Origin: Escarpia spicata
Lineage: Eukaryota > Annelida > Polychaeta > Sabellida > Siboglinidae
Length of the DNA stretch: 64,000 bases
Assembly: GCA_963995525.1 (NCBI GenBank)
Contig: OZ023208.1
Coordinates: 19,487,699-19,551,698 of the forward strand
Direction: 5' to 3'
Shown here in pieces: positions 50,664 to 61,000 of this stretch. A program made the position numbers and the translations under genes. Under the pieces are notes generated by a model, which saw only the letters and a program-made list of their open reading frames with translations, did no database searches and was not told where the DNA came from. Position 1 is the first letter of the stretch. Every line of letters starts with the position of its first letter.

Positions 50664-52549
50664 GGTGCCGTACAGGAGGGAGTTGCAGTAGTCAGCCTTG
50701 ATGTCACTAATGCGTTGACTACTCTCTCCCTCGTCTGTCTTGGCAGGAACTTGTTGAATTGGCTGATGTGATAAAGCTGGAAATAGCAGGACCGAATAAT
50801 CGCTGATGTGTTGGCAGACATGTCCATATGACAGTCCAAGACTGCACCAAGGTCTTTAATCTGATGCACAGCTCGGATGAGAGAACCACCAACATTGATG
50901 CTGAGATCGTTTATTAACTTTTTTGCACACACTGGGACAATCGGAAGGAACTCGGTTTTCTGGTCGTTCAGTTTGAGGTAATTAGAGGTCAGCCAATCCC
51001 GAACCTCCATGACGCAGGCTTCGAGACGCCGTAGGGCCTCGAGTAATGCCGTAGGATTAAGCGCAAACACACGCATCAGCTGCAGGTCGTCAGCACAGTG
51101 ATGAAACGTTACGCCGTGCCTTCTGATGACATCGCCGACTGGTTGGACGTACAGAGAGAACAGTACAGGCCCAAGGACGGATCCCTGCGGCACTCCTGTT
51201 TTAAGAATGTGATGTTCAGATTCACTTTGGCCAATTACAACACGCTGCTTGCGGTCTTTCATATATGATTCCATCCACTGGAGGGCGTAACCTTGAATAC
51301 CATAGCGCTTGCTGAGCCGATTGAGTAGAATGGTGTGGTCAATCGTGTCAAAAGCTGAACTCAGGTCAAGAAGCACGAGCAGAGTGCCTTCTTTGCGATC
51401 CAAGGCCACCCGGACATCACTGCAGACTTTCAACAATGCGGTTTCTGTAGAGTGAAGCTTTTTGTATGCCGACTGAAAAGGTTCATTCATATCTTGTGAG
51501 TCAAGATGGTCAGATAATCGCTGTGCTACTATCTTCTCAATAACCTTGGACAGATGAGACAGACTGCTGACAGGTATGTAGTTATGTAGCACGTCACGGT
51601 CCAGAGATGGCTTCTTCAGTAGTGGACGAACACGAGCCTCCTTTAAGGACGCTGGCACTGTTCCTTCTTCAAATGACTTGTTGGTAATAGCGGTAATAAC
51701 TGGTACCAATGATGACAGGCACTGCTGAATTTGTTTGCCTGGCAGAGGATCGAGTTGACAGCTCTTTGTTAATCCAGACACAATCTTGTGTGTCTCCTCT
51801 TCCGATGTTGGCACGAGCAAAACGAGAGGTTCATTGAAACATGCCTTCTCTCCCACTGGTGAGTTTGAGCGGTACATCGTTTCTAACTCTGTCCGAATCT
51901 GTTGCACTTTGTTAGTGAAGTGTTGCGCGAACTTACTGCAACCATCATCAGTGGATTCAAAGTCCGGATAAATGTTCTTCTGTTCAGCCCCGAGGGACCT
52001 AACGAGCCGGAACATCGATTTGTTGTCAGCTCTCTGCAGAGTGTCTTGATAGTAGTTGCTCTTAGCCTTAGCTATGCAACCTGTCGAGGCATTGCGGGCT
52101 TCGACATAGAGCTGCCGGTGAACTTCGAGTTTGGTCGTCCTCCAACGATGTTCATACTGGCGTTTCTTCTCTCTAGCCTCCTTCACCTTTCTGTTGTACC
52201 ATGGACATGGCTTAGTCCCTCTCCTCACTCTGTTCTTGTTTGGAGCGTGTTTGTCGAAGACCTTACGCAAGACTGTATCGTAGATGTTAACCATGTCTGG
52301 CGTGCTTTCTGGGTGTCTATGTAGAATTTGTTCGCACTGGTAGGCGATATCTTCCCGAAAAAGATCAATTTGGAAGTGGCGTACAAGGATGGCAGTGGGG
52401 AGGATGAATGGCCTGCTCACCGCCAGCACACAGTCAATACAGTGATGATCGGCTATTGACATAGGCTTGACCGTCACTGACTGGTCAACAGCGCGACTAA
52501 TCACTAGGTCCAGAATATGACCGTGTATGTGTGTCGGATCCCTAACATG
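50645..52549 (-). pseudogene. LINE reverse transcriptase part of ORF2
   Basis: An open frame of about 635 codons follows the in-frame TAA at 52552-52550. It starts HVRDPTHIHGHILDLVISRA (the end of the endonuclease) and contains all RT palm motifs: ARVRPLLKK, VIEKIVAQRL, FQSAYKKLHSTETALL, LDLSSAFDTIDH, GVPQGSVLGPVLF, CADDLQL, LKLNDQKTEF. Same frame as the upstream part. Tyr of YADD is replaced by Cys, which may lower activity. Confidence 0.88.
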
Positions 52550-53968
52550 TTAAATTAGTTCAAATGTGTCCAACAGATCTACCAGTTTGATAGCTTTTAA
52601 TGGATCGTCAAAGTGTATGTTGAAGTCACCAACAATGAGTGCTGGCACAACGGAGAGGTTAATGTCACTGAACAATATTTCTAGTTCATCAATTAAATCT
52701 GAGGTTGTGCCAGAGTTCTTGCTTGCTGCCGGTGGGTGGTACAGAACGTACACATCGAAAGGCCGCACGCTGTTTCCTGTGAGGCGAGCACGCAGCAGTT
52801 CCATATGTTTTAAACGTGGTATTGCGAGTAGCTTGCACGAGTAGACATCTTGGTGGAGTAGACCGACGCCCCCACCTCTGCCGTGCTGCCTCGGCACACT
52901 GACGAATCTGTAGCCGTCGGGAGCAAGCTCGGTGATTATAGCAGAATCACCATCTCGCTTCAACCACGTCTCAGTGATCGCCAGAAGATCAATTTCGTCG
53001 TCGAGAACATATTCGTTTATCAAAAGTGTTTTGTTTCTGACACTTTGCGCATTCATTAACACCATACGTGGATGCTTAGTTGGCAGGGTAGGAATCGCAT
53101 TTTCATCAGTTTTGTTTTTGAGTTGACGTGTGCCTGGTGCCGCTGGTGCCGCTGGTGCCGCTGGTACCGCTGGTGCCGATTCTGTCACTGCTGTTGCCGC
53201 TGTTGCTGCTGTCACTGCAGCCGCCGCTGGTGCCACTACTGTCGCCGCTGTCACTGCTGTCGCTGGTGATGCCAGTGCTGTCGCCGCTGGTGCCAGTGCT
53301 GTCGCCGCTGGTGCCACTGCTGTCGCCGCTGGTGCCACTGCTGTCGCCAGTGGTGCCACTGCTGTCGATGCTGGTGCCAGTGCTGTCGCCGCTGGTGCCC
53401 CTGCTGTCGCCACTGCTGCCGCCGCTGGTGCAACTGCTGTCGACGCTGTCACTGCTGTCGCTGGTGATGCCAGTGCTGTCGCCGCTGGTGCCAGTGCTGT
53501 TGCCGCTGGTGCCACTGCTGTCGCCGCTGGTGCCACTGCTGTCGCCGCTGTCACTGCTGTCGCTGGTGATGCCAGTGCTGTCGCCGCTGTCGCCACTGCT
53601 GCCACTGCAGCCGCCGCTGGTGCCACTGTTGCCGCCGCTTGGGCCACTGCTGACACTGCAGCCGCCGCTGGTGCCACTGTTGCCGCTGCTTGGGCCACTG
53701 CTGACACTGCAGTCGCCGCTGGTGCCACTGTTGCCGCCGCTTGGGCCATTGCTGACACTGCAGTCGCCGCTGGTGCCACTGTTGTTGCCGCTGGCGCCAC
53801 TGCTGTCACTGCTGTCGCCGCTGGTGCCACTGTTGCCGCTGCTTGGGCCACTGCTGACACTGCAGCCGCCGTTGGTGCAACTGTTGTTGCCGCTGGCGCC
53901 ACTGCTGTCACTGCTGTCGCCGCTGGTGCCACTGCTGTCGCCGCTGTCACTGCTGTCGCCATTAACAC
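52550..53968 (-). pseudogene. LINE ORF2 N-terminal part: Ala-rich repeat plus endonuclease
   Basis: About 280 codons of (A/T/V/P)-rich repeat (TAVAPAATAVAPAATAL-like) run directly into KNKTDENAIPTLPTKHPRMV and an APE endonuclease of about 190 residues with catalytic-type motifs NAQS, TETWL and GDFNIH. It ends at the TAA 52552-52550, where sister elements have Gln (LxQHV..PTH). The Ala-rich region is probably not an ancestral ORF but a minisatellite whose period (21 bp) keeps it open. Confidence 0.85.
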
Positions 53969-53970
53969 TG
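53128..53970. repeat. 21-bp GC-rich coding-phase minisatellite
   Basis: The main unit is GTGCCACTGCTGTCGCCGCTG, with 9- to 21-bp variants. All indels are multiples of three. Two plus-strand frames (LVPLLSP-type and AGATAVA-type) and the minus-strand AATAVAP frame stay open across about 840 bp. GC content is far above the surroundings. Confidence 0.92.
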
Positions 53971-54329
53971 TTGTCGTCGCTGGTCTTGACCCAGGTGGGG
54001 GGGGCCGTCTTGCCTCATGGTATGGAGCAAGACGGTATTTTGGGTACTCGTACTACTTTGCATGCATATAAAACTTATCTGATTTGTGTATTTATTGAAA
54101 ACAATTCCCCTATGAGTAACACATATATTTGTCTTTAATATGAACACATCAAAGACGTGTCAGCGTAGTATCATAATGGGTAATCGGAACGTTTTCTTTA
54201 GAGGGCCTTATTAAACGGATTTGGATAATATCCTAATTAACTAAAATCTGCCAAATCTCCCGGAATTTCCGGGTGTCTACTTGATTTTGCGTGTATCTCC
54301 AGGTCTCCCGGAATACAGGTTATTCTTTC

Positions 54330-54552
54330 GGATTTTCGTTAAAAACCTCCAACAACACCCTCCCCCCGTCTTCAAGACAATGAGACGCCAAGGGAGACGT
54401 GCTGCATCGTTGAATTTCCGGCGAAAAAATTCCAACAGTACACTCCCCTCCCCCCGTCATCGAGATAGCGAACCGCTGAAGACAAGTTCCGGCGAAAAAT
54501 CTCCAACGCACCCCCCCCCCCATTTTCCGATGTCAAGATCCGAGGACAGCGC
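54330..54552. repeat. Three imperfect 70-85 bp tandem units
   Basis: Each unit holds a CCGGCGAAAAA-like block (TCGTTAAAAA in the first), TCCAACA, then a C-rich run (CCCTCCCCCC) and TC.TC.AGA. Units begin at about 54335, 54415 and 54486. It lies between the LINE 5' side and duplication unit A. It may be the LINE 5' UTR or promoter repeats. Confidence 0.5.
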
Positions 54553-54767
54553 GACACGGGAAGCGTGTTGAACTGCTGATGAATATCACGGATTAAAAAA
54601 ACGGTTGGCAGGTATACTAACCTAAACCTAATTAATATATTGTATTTAGGATAGCCCAAATGGCAAATATATATACCGTCTATATACGAACCGGCTCTGG
54701 TAACTGACTATACCAATTATAACTTGCTCAATTATGAACGAAACTTGTCTTACTTGACTTAAAGGCC
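54553..54767 (+). repeat. Segmental duplication unit A, left copy
   Basis: GACACGGGAAGCGTGTTGAA through CTTAAAGGCCTA is about 93% identical by eye to 55661-55881. It is immediately followed by unit B. Confidence 0.85.
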
Positions 54768-55661
54768 TACGCCACCATCGGTGGAATTTCCCCATAGAGT
54801 GGATTTCCCATTTCGGTTCCCAGGCACGTACATTTTCTTTTAATTTTGTCGTTCGCCTAGTTGACTAACTATGTCTCTAGTCTACAGCTATGCATGATCG
54901 AAATGTCACTTTTATTGTTGCAGTATGTTAGAAATTGTTTATTGTAAGGAAAGTTCATTATGCCATGTTTGCATCATTAGGGTAGACTGGGGCAGCGCGG
55001 CCCCTGGGGTAATATATATATGGCCCCCCGTCACATACGCTAAATTAAAATTCTGAATGTTCCAAAATCTTGCACAAAATGATGCTGACATATATCAGAT
55101 AACTATCCAGAAAATTCACCAACACGAGATAGATATCATTAAATCAGTGTGCTTTTGAAATATGTTGTGCAGTTTGATATATAATATTTTGCCAATGGTC
55201 AAATTGGTGCAACTCATTATTTAAAGGTGCAAATCATGAACGTATATAACTTGTGACATTATAATATTATCATTCAGCTTGCATATCAGACAATAAAACA
55301 TGGCGAAAGTAGGTAGTGTTTTGCATAGATCGTGTTAAGACACATTTACATTTGGGATAAGACGGCCCCTACCTACCTATACATATACATGGTCAATATA
55401 TTAAATTTTATGACACGTGCTATGCGAAGAGTAAAACACAACGTTTTCATGCTAACGTTGCATAATAAAAGATATGCTAGCCTGCATGCCACAATTATTA
55501 CAAAATAATAAGAAATCAAAATCTTGTGATGAAATATTAAGAAACATAATAAGTACCATACATAAGTTGCAAAATATATAGTAGATATGTTTATTATAAT
55601 TTAACAGCTAGAGTAACTTCATATATTAATGTTGTATGCATGCGTTATATTTTCAAAGAAT
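54768..55661 (+). repeat. Segmental duplication unit B, right copy
   Basis: Near-identical to 48961-49853. Here B runs directly into A' (CAAAGAATGACAGGAAGCG), which shows the ancestral B-A junction. Confidence 0.9.
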
Positions 55662-55885
55662 GACAGGAAGCGTGCTGAACTGTTGATGAATCTCACGGAT
55701 TAAAAAAACGGTTGGCAGGTATACTAACCTAAACCTAATTAATATATTTTATTTAGGAAAGCCCAAATGGCAAATATATATACCGCCTATACACGAACCG
55801 GCTCTGGTAACTGACAACCAATTATAACTTGCTCATTGCCAATTATGAACGAAACTTGTCTTACTTGACTTAAAGGCCTACGCCA
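55662..55885 (+). repeat. Segmental duplication unit A, right copy
   Basis: Ends GGCCTACGCCA and then leaves the repeat (ATTTGACCC). Confidence 0.85.
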
Positions 55886-56204
55886 ATTTGACCCTTCGCT
55901 ATCCTCTTGGATGTCACACCCCTCCATTATATATATAGTATATTGCCCAAATAGCCATAAATATATATAGTATATATTTGGGCAAGCGGCTGGGGTGGCT
56001 TGGCAATTAAAATGATCATATTCGATCACTTCAAACAAGTTTTCAAAGTTATGATTACCATGGAAGAAGTTACTAGAAATGTGCAGCACATAGTCCACTA
56101 CGAAGTCAGCATTGACAGCAACCAAAACCTACCCGCACCCAAGGCTGTTAATTGCTTGTTGGTATGTTTTGATCGTTTGTAAACTTAATTTCAACATAAA
56201 TGTC

Positions 56205-56660
56205 AACGTCACACCACCCACGTCAGCATAATATCGATGACAATACGTTAAAAATAGACGTTACGGACGTCACATCCCCACGTCCGTATTTCGTTGATGA
56301 CCACACGTTGTAAAGACGTCGGTTTACGTGCGTTGTCGACTTGATTACATCGTTGTATCAACGTCACACCATCCACGTCATAATTTATGAATGGCAAGAC
56401 GTTACAAAGATGTTGTATTCATGACATGAACTGAGTTGGTTGTGCTGTCGACTTCATTACAACGCTGTTCGGACATCACATTTCCACGTCCGTTTTGTAT
56501 TGATGACAAGACTTTGCAAAGACGTCGGGTTAAGTTGTCGACTTGATTCCAACATTGTGTCAACGTTAAGTCTCAATGTTCTCACAACGTCGATGATCAA
56601 ACGTTATAATGACATTGTATTTATGGCGTTCGTACATCCAAACACAAATCGACGTCGCAC
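56205..56660. repeat. Degenerate ACGTC-rich tandem array
   Basis: Repeats of the form AACGTCACACCACCCACGTC, then GATGACAA.ACGTT, then GTTGTCGACTTGATTACA recur about four times at 57-113 bp spacing. It contains at least 12 ACGT or ACGTC cores. Non-coding. Similar ACGTTG/CAACGT arrays are common dispersed repeats in marine invertebrates. Confidence 0.6.
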
Positions 56661-56719
56661 CGTATATATACATATATGGGTGAAAGCAGACAGCACTGCC
56701 TCACGCTTATTTAAACTTT

Positions 56720-57290
56720 GAACCAATATGTTAACAGACCATTGATGGTAACAGCATGTTTTCTCGTACCCTCAATCAGTGATGTCATTTTGGAGTCCAC
56801 CCAAATGGATCTCAGCATCTAGCATAATGATAATGCATCCCTCAAGATGGTGTCAAATGCGGCCTCGAAGTCTACAAAATTTGCCTTTTCTGCACAATGA
56901 AAATAATATCTAACGTTCCTGATTCTCCTGAATCCAAATTGCTGTTTTGACAGGTGTCCATTAATGGTGTCTTCTATTCTCGTATCATCTTACAAAACAC
57001 TTTACCAGGAATAGAGATTAAGCTTATTGCTCCCTAGTTTGATGGTGTTGACTAGCATCCTTTCTTGTGGAAAAGGTTGATGCCATGATCATGATACTTC
57101 TGCACCAATGTTTGTATTTTTTCTTGATGCCATATGCTGCATTGCATATTTTAGTATCTCGACCATTTTTTCTCCACCTGCTTCCAGGACTTCGGAGGTT
57201 ATGTAGTTAGCACCAGGCGCTTTCCTTAATTTAATTGCTCCAATAGCTTTCTGTATATCTTCTAAAATAAATAAAGAGAATTTATATCCA
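56720..57290 (-). mobile_element. RTE-like LINE RT fossil
   Basis: On the minus strand the pieces IRRIRNVRYYFHCAEKANFV and DFEAAFDTI match the RT motif A region (IDF..AFDS) of RTE/BovB-type LINEs, preceded by an ISLIPGKVFCKMI piece. Multiple stops. Heavily decayed. Confidence 0.6.
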
Positions 57291-57864
57291 ACTGGTTCAT
57301 GCAGGCATATGTTATCTGGAACGTTGAACGAAACAACATGACAATTATAAGTTTATTGACATAATCAGTAAGTGTAATAATTCCTCCTGGTCACATATAC
57401 CGTCCAATGAAACACACTCAGGCGTACACACGTCCGTCGCTTAAATATAATAATTATGTGTTTTATCCCAACCACCCGGTAAAACGCGTATCACTTGCCA
57501 TGTGCGTTCACTGCATTGCGATAAGTGACATCTGGCGAAGATTACAGTAACCATAGATGCCCGGATGAAGCGTCAGCTACGGGAGCATATATTTATCATT
57601 TCAAACTGCTAAATATTTACTGCACGAAACTTGTGTAATAACCAAACACAGCGTGTGAAGTTAATATTTCAAAACTAAGATAAGATACTTCGAAAACAAC
57701 ACAAAGCTCAAACGGAATTTTAATTACAATAACAGCCTTATGCAAATAACTACTCGATTAGTTTAGACTTCATAATGAGCCTTGACCTCGCTTTTCGGCT
57801 TGCCGAAGAACTCCGCAGTTCTTTGTAGTTTGTAATGAGAAATGCGCTGAAATAAGGCTCAAAC
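57291..57864 (+). promoter_or_regulatory. Upstream region of the QT-repeat zinc-finger gene
   Basis: The 574 bp before the ATG hold no other feature. No clear TATA box. An in-frame TAA lies 12 nt before the ATG (TAAGGCTCAAACATG), which fixes the start codon. The transcription start cannot be placed. Confidence 0.3.
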
Positions 57865-58054
57865 ATGTCAGATGATCGAATTTCGTGTCGTTATGAGGTG
57901 ACGCTGTCCGAACAGGTTTTGCGGGATGTGGCAACACCCGGCAAAATTTTCCAGACCGAGTTGCGCGGCAGCGGGAAAGAAGGCGAACGAGAAGTACAGA
58001 GCTGCATCCTACTGGATAAGATTAACGACAACTTGGTGAAATTACTTGTTACAG
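57865..58054 (+). CDS. Exon 1 of the QT-repeat zinc-finger gene
   Basis: Encodes MSDDRISCRYEVTLSEQVLR, DVATPGKIFQTELRGSGKEG and EREVQSCILLDKINDNLVKL, ending phase 1. An upstream in-frame TAA supports the ATG. No domain recognised; predicted mostly helical at the end. Confidence 0.75.
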
Positions 58055-61000
58055 GTCTGTATGCAGTATAGGTGTTGCTCGGGTACCATCCACAACACTA
58101 CACAATATGTTACGCAAAGTCAGCTTATGGATACGTAGATATAAATTATTTATTTATCACAAACATTATAACTCGTGTTGTGACCTAGATTTGTGTAAAA
58201 TGCGTGAATCGACTACGATAGCACGCGTAGCAGTAGCCATCATTTGCCGTGATTTGGTGAATGCCAGAAATTGGCAGAATGGGACAGTAAATTAAGTGAA
58301 ATTGTACTAGTCTAAACAGACTAAAAACAAATCAAACTAAGTATAACATTATTTTAAAATAATTCTGCACTGGATGTCCTCTGCACTTTCTAATTTAAAC
58401 ATAGTTTACTTAGGCCTACAATGGCTTCACAAACAACACTGTCAACAGTGCATTTATAAACAACATAACCATACTACGTCTACGGTTATGGTCCATAGGC
58501 ATAGCCTTGCCCTTAGCCTTAGGCCTACAAGTTTGATAATTATTGTAACATATAAATCAGTATTTACATAACAATAATGCAGATTTTTTTTAAAGAATTG
58601 TACACAAATCCCACATGTAGCATGATTGTTATCTAAACAAGATGAAAATAGCGTTTGCCATCTAAGCTTGAGGCATGACTGTCTCGTTAGTAACTGTTAC
58701 TGTTAGTGTTGTGTAAATTTATGCCCAAATTATATTAAAATGCATGTCACACCCACTGGGTGGCACGTGTGTCATCCAACCCTTGGCAGATCTACACATT
58801 GTATGGAAGTTGGCTGAATCAAACTCATAATTGACTTTGCCAAACCACTCGTTATAACAGTGCAGACATCTGTACGACTCCTGTGCGGTATGTGTTCTGT
58901 ATTCAAATATTACGCCTACTTCCCAAAACAGTCCATGAAGTCGATGAAGACCACCCAGAAGACCTCCGGAACTTGCCAGCAAGCGATATTATAGGCTGGA
59001 TTTATTTTCCAAGTTTCTGCAAGCGATCTGCCTACTGATAATGATGTAATCAGCAGCAGCACTAGTGCGCGGGGATGATTTTCAATGGCTAAACTGCAAC
59101 ATATAGTCTAGTACTTCTAAATAAGGCATTGTTGCCTAAATCATTTTAGTTAAATTTCTTTAAAAATCTAGTTCTAGTTGTTTTTCTAGTTGTTTAGTTC
59201 TAGTTCGTCAGGTATGTTGACCATTGATGGTATAACACAAAATTAACAACCCCAAAAGAAAAGCACTTGGCATCTTTATACTGCTTCCATTTACACATGG
59301 TCAAGGATTTGTATAATATAGTTATTGTTCTCTGTGAGATTGACTACTTCCTCGCAGTCTGTTCAACTGTTTTTTATTAATGTTACTCAGACCATGGTTC
59401 TTGTGTTTAGTTTGTTTCTGCAGTACATTTAGACAATCTTGCTATCTCAATAGCACTTCAGTATTGCTGAGCAAGTTGTACTTCGGCCTCCTTGTAATTT
59501 CCTGGTCAACTGTATCTGTATGCATGTAACTAATAACAGTGCTTTAATTTATTAGATCACTTTAAATAGTAGCTCTTGGCCATATTTCTGACTGGTTAAT
59601 TATGTAGCATCTCCTTTTGTACTAGTTTCACTTTCAGTTTATGTATAAATTTGTTGTGCTGAAACTCATGTAGCAATACATTAAATTATATTAATAAAAT
59701 ATTACAGTGCACTCCAGATAACTTACATTCAGTCGATTTTCTCTTATGTTGATTCTCCACATCCACGGCTTCCTTTACATTTTGTATGATATAAAATAAT
59801 CAGCATAAGTCTTGTCTCTTTCTCATTTTGAAAACAATTTACCATTTGGTAAAGAAGTTGGAGTCTCATAATTGACTCAAATTTGAGCCAATGATTAAAT
59901 GGTCGTAGTTGAGTACTTCTACCAAAAACCTAAGCATTTAGTGATTTACATATCAGTTATGTCTGTGATACCCTGTAACATGAACACTCAGAATTGCACC
60001 CATTATATTTATCTGTTTTCATTTCACTCTAAAACAAGAAGTTTACAAGGCACATATATATATACATATGAAATTTGTTATAAATATGTAGACACATCGG
60101 TAAAGATTATCTGTGCAGAAGTATTTCTAAAAGTTATTTCAGCAGCCTGTATTTTGTTGTGTTTCAGTACAATGTGACAAACGCTGTACTCTTCTGTTGC
60201 TTCAAAATTCACGAAAAAATAAAATGTACAATTATTTCAAAGACCATAAACAGCTCCTTAATTTAACCAAACAATTTGTTATTACATAATTTAAGGTTTT
60301 GGAGGTATTGGAACATGTTCTTGGAAAATCAACAGGGATTTGTTTCAAATAACAAGGTTTTTGGTCCTTAAATAACAGTTATTTTGGTTTTTCAAATAAC
60401 ATAATTTGTGTTGGACTATAGGGATTTAATTTGTCAAATAACAAGGTAAACAAAGTTTGCATTGTCAACAAAATTGCATTTTATTACAAACTATTAGTTT
60501 TGTCGCACTCTCAGGAATGGCAGTGGCGACGACCAGCTTTTTTTAGTCTATTTCAATAGAAATGGTTCGTTTTTATTGTTTGAAATGTTTGCATTCATCG
60601 TAATCTATGGCAGGCATTTAATGGCTGCTAAGCATGGGTAGTTTTTTCAAAGGGGCGAACACGACACAGTTACAAAGTCGAAGATAAAAATATCCATTCA
60701 GTCTAACCATGCATTGTGCATGCCGTTCTGAATAAAATACATGATCTTCATGACCGTAATTAAGACTTGAAAGTTACATTGAATAACGTTCTGATAATGA
60801 TGTTACTCGCATGTGTTGATAGATAGTGGTATACTGCAACTTTTCAACCAAGTTTGAAGCATGTACTAGAATAGGTGTTTGTGTTGGAGAATGGCAGGGA
60901 ATGGCATATGACCACTATTCAGCGGCCATGTTTTACATATTGAACCAGTAGTAGTCAGTAGGTAGCACCACTGGTATTGATGGTAACTTGAGTAAACTTG

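Larger units (their letters stand above)
49908..53985 (-). mobile_element. Nearly full-length CR1/L2-like LINE
   Basis: Minus-strand non-LTR retrotransposon of about 4 kb. One ORF frame runs from 53968 to about 50690. It holds an Ala/Val/Thr-rich N-terminus (encoded by a 21-bp minisatellite), an APE endonuclease (RMVLMNAQSVRNKTLLINEY, LLAITETWLKRDGDSA, RGGGVGLLH, LIVGDFNIHFDDPLKA) and a reverse transcriptase (RPLLKKPSLDRD, LLVLLDLSSAFDTIDHTILL, TGVPQGSVLGPVLFSLYVQP, CADDLQLMRVF, LTSNYLKLNDQKTEFL). The C-terminus (RVQNSAARMIVRVAKYASIT ... FKSALKTLYF) lies in another frame down to 50217. Defects: one in-frame TAA at 52552-52550 and one apparent single-base frameshift near 50690. The YADD box reads CADD. 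The 3' end has a TATAGCGCC...GGCGCTTTACAT block and an (AAAT)n tail at 49908-49923. Confidence 0.9.

Noticed and set aside
53128..54138. Long plus-strand frames (VPLLSP- and AGATAVA-type, over 300 codons)
   Set aside because: Produced by a 21-bp repeat lacking stops in several frames; no domain, and no start or splice support.
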